From positions 818,048-882,047 of the forward strand of contig NZ_LMXH01000001.1 of assembly GCF_001541095.1 (NCBI RefSeq): a stretch of 64,000 nucleotides of DNA, given 5' to 3'. Below, piece after piece: positions 57,754 to 64,000 of the stretch. A program made the translations under genes and the position numbers. This DNA is from Paenibacillus sp. FJAT-26967 (GTDB lineage: Bacteria; Bacillota; Bacilli; Paenibacillales; NBRC-103111). Every line of letters starts with the position of its first letter. Within the stretch, counting starts at the first letter, position 1. The notes below the pieces were generated by a model. It saw nothing but the letters and a program-made list of their open reading frames with translations, was not told where the DNA came from and searched no databases.

Positions 57754-58164
57754 ATGGATACCTATAAAAAAACGGCGGGCCGTTCAAAACGCTCATCTGG
57801 AGGACCCGTCGGTTCAACCGCTAAGCAGGCGGCCAGAGCTGCCCGTTTGAAATCCAAGCGGGTTGTGACAGGAAAAAAAGCGGGTACCGGTGCTGCGGGC
57901 ACAAAACAGGCTCGTTCCGTCCGGAAAAGCAGTTCCCGGAAAAAATCCGCAGCCGCCGCTGCGAAAAGCAGCATGAGAGCGAAACGGAGAACTGCGGCAG
58001 CTCCCCGCAAAGGCCGGAAGAAAACGGTTGTAAAGCGCAGAAAAACAGCTGTCCCCGCATACAATCAGGCGTTTCATGAAGGCTATAATACGGGGTTTCA
58101 AGCAGGTCTTGCACAAGGACTCCTTGACGGAGAACAAAATTTGCAGAATCCGCCTCAAGTTTGA
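57754..58164 (+). CDS. Small very basic protein with glycine-spaced C-terminal motif
   Basis: 136 residues. Residues 1-105 are composed largely of Lys, Arg, Ala, Ser and Gly (KKSAAAAAKSSMRAKRRTAA), with no acidic residue after the first few, so the chain should bind a polyanion such as DNA, teichoic acid or an acidic glycan. The last 30 residues contain YNQAFHEGYNTGFQAGLAQG, the same Gly-spaced pattern found at the N termini of the two CgeB proteins. No known family. Preceded by a sigma-K-like promoter and closed by a terminator. Confidence 0.75.
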   Translation: MDTYKKTAGRSKRSSGGPVGSTAKQAARAARLKSKRVVTGKKAGTGAAGTKQARSVRKSSSRKKSAAAAAKSSMRAKRRTAAAPRKGRKKTVVKRRKTAVPAYNQAFHEGYNTGFQAGLAQGLLDGEQNLQNPPQV

Positions 58165-58178
58165 TGACCACATATAGG

Positions 58179-58233
58179 AACGGGCTTCCCGGAACGGATT
58201 TTACAGTTCAGGGGCGAGCCCGTTTCTTTTTAT
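58179..58233 (+). terminator. Terminator after the basic-protein gene
   Basis: AACGGGCT (58179-58186) and AGCCCGTT (58217-58224) close a longer, partly paired interior; TCTTTTTATT follows. Confidence 0.7.
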
Positions 58234-58340
58234 TGTACCCCGGCATAAGAGTGCTTCTGAAATTTGTACGAATGATACGGGTTCAACTGTCGTGCCGTGA
58301 AGAATGCCCCGCTAATATATTGTACTACCCAGACAAAAGG

Positions 58341-58352
58341 AGGTGAACATCA
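58341..58352 (+). promoter_or_regulatory. Strong Shine-Dalgarno sequence without a matching start codon
   Basis: AAAGGAGGTGAAC is a near-perfect ribosome-binding site, but the codons 5-12 bases on are AAC-ATC-ATA or CAT-CAT, and the nearest start in the gene frame is ATG 58369, 20 bases away. It shows that the true start lies after 58341 and not at the GTG 58297. Confidence 0.5.
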
Positions 58353-58368
58353 TACCTGCGGTTTAGGT

Positions 58369-60105
58369 ATGTTGCCGATGAGCGCACGAAGCATGAGGAT
58401 TATGCTCTTCTCCCACCTTTGTTCAAAGGAACATATAACCGGAGCCGAGAAGCTGCTGCTCTTCATGGCAAGGGAACTTAAAGCACAGCATGATTGCATT
58501 CTGGTCGTGCCCGGCGAGGGTATTCTGTCAAAAGAAGCAAGGGAAGCGGGTATTTACACGGTTAGCGTCTCCTATCCGCTGCTGTGGGAAATATATACGC
58601 CAGGGCCCGGGCTGCAGCAGCAGCTGGAGGATCTGCCTGTTAAAGAACGGAGAGCAATGAGCGGGCTGCTGTGTGTGCTGGGGGAGTACGCGCCTGAGCT
58701 GGTCATTGTAAATACTTGTGTGAATGTGCTGCCGCCTCTGGCAGCCAAGGCGCTCGGGATTCCTGTTCTGTGGATGATCACAGAGAAAATGATAGACACC
58801 GGGTTTACGCCGGTTTCTGTAACTTATATTAACGCACACGCAGATCTTGTGGCGGGTATATCAGAAGCGACGCTCACCGCTTTTGGGGGATCCGGGGGTG
58901 AAGCGAACCCGGTGTTGTATCCTTCCTGGCATCCCGAGAGCATTCAACCGGAGCAGTGGGCCGAGTCCAGACAAAGGTTGAGAGGAAGCTTCGGCATAAG
59001 CGAGGATACGGTTCTGGCCGGATATATATCATCGGATATTTACCCGACCAAGGGATTGGAGCACTTTATTGAAGCGGCCTTGCAGCTCTGTCCGGCTAGC
59101 CCGGAAGTGCAATTTATAATAGCCGGACGCGCGACGGACATCGGATTTTACAGACAATGTTATGAGAAAACGGCCGTCTCCGGCTATGGGCGGCGGTTTC
59201 ATTGGGTAGATTTCGAACGTGACATCGGTAAGATTTATCCGGCTATGGATGTTGTGGTCGTACCGAGTCTGGCAGAGGAAGGCTTCGGAATGACAGCCCT
59301 TGAGGGGATGCTGTTCGGGAAGCCGGTTGTCTCATTCGATTCCGGGGGACTGAGAGAAATTTTGAACCATACGGATAATGGCCGTTTTCTCGTCATGAGA
59401 GGGGATGTGGCCGGCCTCGCCGGACGGATCGCGGAGTTGGCTGCGGATCGGCAGCTGAGAGAAGTGACCGGGGTCCGCAATCTCGCTGCGGCTTCGCAAG
59501 CGTTCGGCATTGACGTGTACCGCATCCGTCAGCAAAGTCTGCTGGCAGGCATGGAGGCGCGGATCGCAGCCGTCACAGCCGCTTCTCCCGTGCTCGCAGC
59601 CATAGCGAAGCCGGCAGTCCTTGTACGCGGAAACGATCCGCAGCTGTACGTGCTGCGGGATGGGGTCCGCTACCCGGTTACAGCGGGGCAGCTCCGTCTG
59701 CTCGGCTTGCCGCCGGTACCTGTGCAGGTGCCTCAGGCGCTGATTGCTTCACAGCCGCTCGGATTTGCGGCGTGCTCTTCCGGTGAAGCGGCTCCCCGGC
59801 CGGGTCGCGGAGGTGCGGGGCGGCGGAGAATGCGCGCCCGCCGCAAACGGCGGGCTGCGGCTGCCGGGAGCGGACGCTCCGGGCGGAAGAGCACATCCGT
59901 ACGCAAGCTCCGCAAGGTCCGGTCCGCGGCCTGGGAGCGCAAGAGCCGCATCGGGCGGGCACAGCCCGGCAAAAGCCGCTCTGCAAGGCGCAGCCGTGCG
60001 GGAAGCAGGCCGGCGCTAGGGCGGCAGGCGCGTCCGGCAGCAAGCGTGCAGCGCAGCAGAGCCCGCGCGAAGGCCGCTAAGGGCAGGGGGCGCAGGCGAA
60101 GGTAA
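58369..60105 (+). CDS. Family 4 glycosyltransferase with very basic C-terminal tail
   Basis: 578 residues from ATG 58369; other in-frame ATGs lie at 58378 and 58393, and the last (MRIMLFSHLC) fits the family start best. The GT-B domain (to about 400) has HITGAEKLLLFMARELK and the E-x7-E motif EEGFGMTALEGMLFGKPVV. A short module (about 430-480) contains NDPQLYVLRDGVRYPVTAGQ. The last 100 residues are almost wholly Arg, Lys, Ala, Gly and Ser (RRMRARRKRRAAAAG). That tail resembles in composition the small basic protein just upstream, suggesting both bind the same acidic partner. Confidence 0.8.
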   Translation: MLPMSARSMRIMLFSHLCSKEHITGAEKLLLFMARELKAQHDCILVVPGEGILSKEAREAGIYTVSVSYPLLWEIYTPGPGLQQQLEDLPVKERRAMSGLLCVLGEYAPELVIVNTCVNVLPPLAAKALGIPVLWMITEKMIDTGFTPVSVTYINAHADLVAGISEATLTAFGGSGGEANPVLYPSWHPESIQPEQWAESRQRLRGSFGISEDTVLAGYISSDIYPTKGLEHFIEAALQLCPASPEVQFIIAGRATDIGFYRQCYEKTAVSGYGRRFHWVDFERDIGKIYPAMDVVVVPSLAEEGFGMTALEGMLFGKPVVSFDSGGLREILNHTDNGRFLVMRGDVAGLAGRIAELAADRQLREVTGVRNLAAASQAFGIDVYRIRQQSLLAGMEARIAAVTAASPVLAAIAKPAVLVRGNDPQLYVLRDGVRYPVTAGQLRLLGLPPVPVQVPQALIASQPLGFAACSSGEAAPRPGRGGAGRRRMRARRKRRAAAAGSGRSGRKSTSVRKLRKVRSAAWERKSRIGRAQPGKSRSARRSRAGSRPALGRQARPAASVQRSRARAKAAKGRGRRRR

Positions 60106-60306
60106 GCGGGGAGCTTGCACTCGCGCAGAGCAGCGCTGCCTTGCGCGAAGGCGCCGTCAGCCGTCAGGCTGCGAACGGGTGCCTGTAAGCTAGTGGAAGG
60201 GGCTGAGCAGCCGGTAGAACGGATTGAACGTGCTCATGTGCGCAAGCGACCCCATCCCCTGAAGGCTTCTCAATCGCTTGGTAATCATGGAAGGAAGGTG
60301 CAGGAA
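60106..60306. other. Intergenic region before the UDP-GlcNAc epimerase gene
   Basis: About 200 bases. The start of it continues the G+C-rich composition of the basic tail. An ORF is open from 60115 in the epimerase frame, but the conserved start of the family is at 60307. No terminator or promoter is clear. Confidence 0.4.
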
Positions 60307-61398
60307 TTGAAAATCTTGACGCTGCTCGGAACCCGGCCTGAAATTATCCGTCTCAGCCTTATTATGCAGAAGCTGGACCGGTTGGCGGAAAAGCATGTTG
60401 TGGTGCATACGGGCCAGAACTTTACGTATACGCTGAGTGACGTGTTCTTCAGGGAACTGGGATTGCGGCAGCCGGACCATGTGCTTCAGGACCGTCAGCA
60501 ATCTCTGGGAGGCCAGCTGGCGACTATATTCTCTGAACTGGAAACGATCTTCAACCGGGAGCGGCCCGACCGCGTTCTTCTTCTGGGGGATACCAACAGT
60601 GCTCTGGGGGCTATCCTGGCCGAACGGATGGGGATCCCCGTTATTCATATGGAAGCGGGCAACCGTTGTTTTGATCTTACGGTACCTGAAGAGAAGAACC
60701 GCCGAATTATAGATGCGGTCTCGACGATTAATATGCCGTATACGAAACAGAGCAAGGAACACCTCATCCGGGAAGGAGTACCGAGCCAGCGGATCGTACT
60801 CACGGGTAATCCGATTTACGAGGTTCTTCAGCATTACGCTGCCCAAATAGAAGCAAGCAGCGTGCTGGATCGGCTTGGGCTCAGGCAAGGCGAATATATG
60901 GCTGCGACGATTCACCGCGCTGAGAATGTAGATCATTCCCCGCATCTGCAGGAGATTGTGAAGGGGCTCAGCGGTACGGCGGAGAAATTCGGCCTGCGGA
61001 TGATTTGCAGCCTGCATCCGCGTACCAAGTCGAAGCTGTCTAAGGAAGATTTGACCGTCCACCCGCTTGTAGAATTTCATGAGCCCTTCGGATTCTTCGA
61101 TTTTGTCAAGCTTGAGAAGAATGCCGTTTGTGTGCTCACTGACAGCGGAACCGTTCAGGAGGAATGCTGTATTTTCCACGTACCGGCCGTAACGGTCCGC
61201 AGAACGACAGAAAGACCGGAGACGATTGATTGCGGCAGCAATATTGTGTCGGGACTGCAAGCTCAAAACATTATAGATGCCGCCGGATTAATGAAAGAAT
61301 TGCCTCGCTCCTGGCATTGTCCGGAAGGCTACTTGGATACGGATGTATCGGCGAAAGTTGTGAAATATTTGCTGGGAGGGAACCTTCATGTTTCGTAA
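60307..61398 (+). CDS. Non-hydrolysing UDP-N-acetylglucosamine 2-epimerase family protein (CapG/FnlC/WbvD type)
   Basis: 363 residues. The start KILTLLGTRPEIIRLSLIM, HTGQNFTYTLSD, LLGDTNSALGA, HMEAGNRCFDLTVPEEKNRR, TGNPIYEVL, TIHRAENVD and LTDSGTVQEECCIFHVP are hallmarks of the sub-branch that acts after a 4,6-dehydratase and a reductase rather than on UDP-GlcNAc itself. TTG 60307 has AAGGTG six bases before, and the family starts exactly here; the longer frame back to 60115 is unlikely. It overlaps the next gene by 11 bases. Confidence 0.88.
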   Translation: MKILTLLGTRPEIIRLSLIMQKLDRLAEKHVVVHTGQNFTYTLSDVFFRELGLRQPDHVLQDRQQSLGGQLATIFSELETIFNRERPDRVLLLGDTNSALGAILAERMGIPVIHMEAGNRCFDLTVPEEKNRRIIDAVSTINMPYTKQSKEHLIREGVPSQRIVLTGNPIYEVLQHYAAQIEASSVLDRLGLRQGEYMAATIHRAENVDHSPHLQEIVKGLSGTAEKFGLRMICSLHPRTKSKLSKEDLTVHPLVEFHEPFGFFDFVKLEKNAVCVLTDSGTVQEECCIFHVPAVTVRRTTERPETIDCGSNIVSGLQAQNIIDAAGLMKELPRSWHCPEGYLDTDVSAKVVKYLLGGNLHVS

Positions 61399-62374
61399 CA
61401 CGAGAATCTTGGTAACGGGGGGAACAGGGTCCTGGGGCTATGAACTAATTCGGCAGCTTCTCCCCCAGAATCCGAACGAAATTATTGTGTTTTCCCGTAA
61501 TGAATCGACACAGGTAGCGATGCAGAGATCATTCGAGGACAGCCGCCTCAGCTTCTGCATCGGCGATATCCGTGACCGGGAAGCGCTTATCCGTGCTTGT
61601 GCGGGAGTCGATTATATTTTCCATCTGGCGGCGCTCAAACATGTGCCGGTATGTGAGGAACAGCCCTATGAAGCGCTCAAAACAAATGTGGTAGGAACAC
61701 AGTATGTAATTGAAGCGGCTATTGAAAACAATGTGAAGAAAGTGATCTACATCTCAACCGATAAGGCGGCCAATCCTTCCAATTTCTACGGCATGACCAA
61801 AGCTATCGGGGAAAAGCTGATCGTACACGCCAACCTGCTGCGCACGGAGACGAAATTCGTGTGTGTCCGGGGCGGTAACGTGCTGGGGACTAACGGCAGC
61901 GTGATTCACTTGTTCACGAAGCAGATTCATGAGAAAAGTCAAATTTCAATCACGGATAAAGGGATGACCCGGTTCTTTCTTACATTGGAGGAAGCCATTA
62001 CTCTCTTGTTCAAAGCCTCGGAAGAAAGTCTGGGCGGTGAAATATTCGTCATGACGATGCCGACATGCAAAATCATCGACCTTGCGGATATTCTTATTGA
62101 AGCTTCTGGCAAAAGCGACGTTCGGATTGTAGAGACCGGTACGAGACCAGGCGAGAAAATTCACGAAATTCTGCTCACGGAATTCGAAAGCCAGACGACC
62201 ATTCTATACGACGAACAGTATCTGGTTATTCTGCCTACACTCGATATTCCCGGACTCAAAGAATACTATTCCGCTTATCCAGGAGCTGATATTTCAAGCT
62301 TCTCTTCCAAAGACAATCTCATGGAGAAAGATGAGATCAGAGCTCTGTTGGTCAAAGGAGGGTTTCTCACATGA
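61388..62374 (+). CDS. UDP-GlcNAc 4,6-dehydratase / 5-epimerase (CapE/FnlA/WbvB type)
   Basis: 328 residues, extended SDR of the polysaccharide biosynthesis CapD family, short cytosolic type. LVTGGTGSWGYELIRQLL, FHLAALKHVPVCEEQP, ISTDKAANPSNFYGMTKAI (catalytic Asp-Lys and YxxxK) and GTRPGEKIHE are present. Expected reaction: UDP-GlcNAc to UDP-2-acetamido-2,6-dideoxy-L-arabino-hexos-4-ulose (inverting dehydratase). ATG with GGGAGGG seven bases before, inside the end of the epimerase gene. Followed by an ATGA overlap. Confidence 0.88.
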   Translation: MFRNTRILVTGGTGSWGYELIRQLLPQNPNEIIVFSRNESTQVAMQRSFEDSRLSFCIGDIRDREALIRACAGVDYIFHLAALKHVPVCEEQPYEALKTNVVGTQYVIEAAIENNVKKVIYISTDKAANPSNFYGMTKAIGEKLIVHANLLRTETKFVCVRGGNVLGTNGSVIHLFTKQIHEKSQISITDKGMTRFFLTLEEAITLLFKASEESLGGEIFVMTMPTCKIIDLADILIEASGKSDVRIVETGTRPGEKIHEILLTEFESQTTILYDEQYLVILPTLDIPGLKEYYSAYPGADISSFSSKDNLMEKDEIRALLVKGGFLT

Positions 62375-63201
62375 AACTGCTCGTCGTGGGCGGGCAGGGA
62401 ATGGCAGGACACCTATTAGTGGAATATTTCCGCAGACTGCCCGCATACAGTGTCGCCTACACGACCCGGGATCGGAGCGATCGGAATGGACTTCAGGCTG
62501 ATGCCCGGGATATGACCCGGATTCGCAGCCTGATGGAGGCGATCAGGCCGGATGCCGTAATTAACTGCATCGGCATCTTGAACCAATTTGCCGAAGCTGA
62601 CCCCGTTAACGCCTTCCGCGTTAATGGGATTTTCCCGCACGATCTGGCTGAAGCGGCCCGGGATGCCGGAAGCCGGCTGATTCATATCAGTACAGACTGC
62701 GTGTTCTCGGGCCGTCACGGTGACCATACAGAGAACGATGAGCCCGACAGTATATCCGTGTATGGCCGTTCCAAAGCTCTTGGTGAAGTAATAGAAGCCC
62801 CTCATCTCACGGTGCGGACTTCTATTATCGGGCCCGAGATCCGAACGGGGGGGATCGGTCTTCTGGAATGGTTTCTTGGCCAGACCGGTGAAGTGAAGGG
62901 ATATACGAGAGCTTACTGGAACGGCGTGACGACACTGGAGCTCGCCAAGTTCATCGGGCATATCCTTGTGAAACCGGAAATAACCGGACTGGTGCATCTG
63001 ACTGCTCCGGAAAAAATAAGCAAGTACGAACTGCTGCATGTATTCCGCAGTCAGTTCGGCCGGACGGATCTTAAGATTCGCGAAGATTCGTCCGTAGAGC
63101 TCAACCGGACACTCAGAAGCACCCGGCCGGAGATCCGATACACTGCGCCCGCTTACGATACGATGCTGAAGGAATTGAGCGAATGGATGTGGCGGGAGTG
63201 A
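62371..63201 (+). CDS. RmlD-like sugar nucleotide reductase (WbvR type)
   Basis: 276 residues. LLVVGGQGMAGHLLVEYF, HISTDCVFSGRHGDH, YGRSKALGEVI and TSIIGPEIRTGGIGLLEWF are the RmlD-like SDR pattern. It lacks the C-terminal cupin of CapF, so it matches WbvR-type reductases that yield UDP-N-acetyl-L-rhamnosamine; with the 2-epimerase the end product would be UDP-N-acetyl-L-quinovosamine. ATG overlaps the previous stop; AAAGGAGG lies nine bases before. GTGA overlap with the next gene. Confidence 0.82.
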   Translation: MKLLVVGGQGMAGHLLVEYFRRLPAYSVAYTTRDRSDRNGLQADARDMTRIRSLMEAIRPDAVINCIGILNQFAEADPVNAFRVNGIFPHDLAEAARDAGSRLIHISTDCVFSGRHGDHTENDEPDSISVYGRSKALGEVIEAPHLTVRTSIIGPEIRTGGIGLLEWFLGQTGEVKGYTRAYWNGVTTLELAKFIGHILVKPEITGLVHLTAPEKISKYELLHVFRSQFGRTDLKIREDSSVELNRTLRSTRPEIRYTAPAYDTMLKELSEWMWRE

Positions 63202-64000
63202 CAAAGATTCTCATCACTGGGGCCAGCGGTTTTACAGGCCTTGCGGCCTGCTCGTATTTTGCATCGCTCGGTATGGAGGTCGCAGCCGTTGTACGGAATG
63301 ACTCCGCACGGGTCACAGGCGGGACCTCCTATGTCTGTGACTTGACAAGAGCGGAGGATGTCTCTCGTCTGGTCCATGAAATCAGACCGGACCTAGTACT
63401 GCATCTGGCGGGACGCAATTCGGTAGCGGAGTCTTGGAATGATCCCGGCTCGTTCCTGCAGGCGAATCTGATGGCCTCGGTGTATCTTCTCGAGGCGCTG
63501 CGGCCTTTTCCGGACACGCGGATTCTTGCCGTGGGGTCCATGATTGGCACAGCCGCTGACGGACAACCGATTCCGCATCCGTACGGCTTTAGTAAAATGC
63601 TGCTGATGTATGCGGCCCAGGCTTGGCACCTGTGGTTCTCGCAGCAGATCATGGTGGCTCTGCCGTCCAATTTGATCGGACCGGGTCCTTCCACAGGTAT
63701 ATGCGGTCTGCTTGCCCGTAAGATAGCCGGCCTGGAGACAGGGGCGGCGCCCGAACCGCTGCGTCTGTCCTCACTGGGCGAAGAACGCGACTATGTGGAT
63801 GTGCGGGATGCGGTATCGGCATACAAAACCATTCTCGACAAAGGAGTGCCTGGCGCCGTTTACTCGATCGGGACGGAGCAGCCGCGCTCCTTGGGCGAGA
63901 TTGTGTCGGTCTTCCAATCACTCACTTCAGCAGCGCTTCCGCTGGAGGTTGAGAATAAACCGCGTCCGGAACTTGTCAGGCAAATGGATGTAACGGCTCT
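63198..64000 (+). CDS. NAD-dependent epimerase/dehydratase (3' truncated by window)
   Basis: Open frame from GTG 63198 (GTGA overlap with the previous stop) to the window end, about 267 residues. KILITGASGFTGLAACSYF is the Rossmann motif, LHLAGRNSVAESW and VGSMIGTAADG follow, and YGFSKMLLMYAAQAW gives the catalytic Tyr-Lys. EERDYVDVRDAVSAY is typical of GDP-6-deoxymannose reductase/epimerase-like SDRs. Substrate unknown; an in-frame ATG at 63183 is possible. Same operon as the UDP-sugar genes. Confidence 0.8.
   Translation, partial: MTKILITGASGFTGLAACSYFASLGMEVAAVVRNDSARVTGGTSYVCDLTRAEDVSRLVHEIRPDLVLHLAGRNSVAESWNDPGSFLQANLMASVYLLEALRPFPDTRILAVGSMIGTAADGQPIPHPYGFSKMLLMYAAQAWHLWFSQQIMVALPSNLIGPGPSTGICGLLARKIAGLETGAAPEPLRLSSLGEERDYVDVRDAVSAYKTILDKGVPGAVYSIGTEQPRSLGEIVSVFQSLTSAALPLEVENKPRPELVRQMDVTA

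Noticed and set aside
58297-58368. GTG 58297 as the start of the GT4 gene
   Set aside because: A near-perfect ribosome-binding site lies downstream of it, inside the would-be coding region, and the residues before 58369 do not match the family.

Overview
The window looks like the chromosome of an endospore-forming Firmicute of the Paenibacillus type. The evidence is the Gram-positive three-gene succinate dehydrogenase (sdhCAB), a YkuS/UPF0180 protein, a CheX-type protein, a three-SLH-motif wall protein, a GlpP antiterminator, CcpA/cre-type and lysine-riboswitch control, and a large spore-surface cluster with CgeB-family proteins and a giant repeat protein with a WIAG-like tail. No tRNA, rRNA, CRISPR array, insertion sequence or prophage was seen. 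Base composition is moderate in G+C, with a few visibly G+C-richer genes (6835-7836, 29200-29900, the 3' parts of 16700-18262 and 58369-60105) and one A+T-richer cupin gene (38160-38657).

Layout. 1-915: end of a Ktr/Trk K+ channel subunit and its RCK gating subunit. 1092-5496: LysR regulator divergent from sdhCAB. 5650-9032: DMT transporter, quinone-reductase-like MDR protein and CDF metal exporter. 9644-12398: LysR-histidinol phosphatase pair and a HAD phosphatase. 12722-15689: CheX-like protein, SDR, YkuS, alpha/beta hydrolase. 15958-20370: ECF-like sigma factor, DEAD-box helicase with a Gly/Arg tail, membrane-anchored protein, SLH protein. 20615-24254: c-di-GMP turnover protein with a DUF5317-like partner and a 26-residue peptide, divergent from a metallophosphoesterase. 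24436-30401: aminotransferase, PrsW-type protease fused to an unrecognised C-terminal domain, and a MocR regulator that has lost its PLP lysine. 30471-34841: malic enzyme, free-Met-sulfoxide reductase, enolase-superfamily protein and Asp/Glu-racemase-like protein. 34946-38657: hydrolase, Fsr-like MFS exporter, phosphatidylserine decarboxylase, cupin. 38977-43855: acetate-type symporter pair behind a cre site, lysine permease behind a lysine riboswitch, GlpP followed by the stump of a sugar ABC permease.

44947-64000 is the most distinctive part and reads as a spore-surface polysaccharide/glycoprotein cluster comparable in logic to the Bacillus subtilis sps and cge loci. In order: L,D-transpeptidase and CotSA-like glycosyltransferase; a 1870-residue protein built from about 150 ten-residue repeats; rmlA-rmlB-rmlD (no rmlC in view); two CgeB-type proteins; a small very basic protein; a glycosyltransferase with a very basic tail; and a three-gene set expected to turn UDP-GlcNAc into an L-configured 2-acetamido-2,6-dideoxy sugar nucleotide, followed by another SDR cut by the window end. 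Three transcription units carry matches to the sigma-K promoter consensus (AC, 16-17 bases, CATANNNTA), which fits expression in the mother cell late in sporulation. The two CgeB proteins and the basic protein share a glycine-spaced motif that has no obvious enzymatic purpose and may be a docking element. My proposal, by inference only, is that the giant decad-repeat protein is a spore-surface fibre and that the neighbouring enzymes make and attach its glycans.
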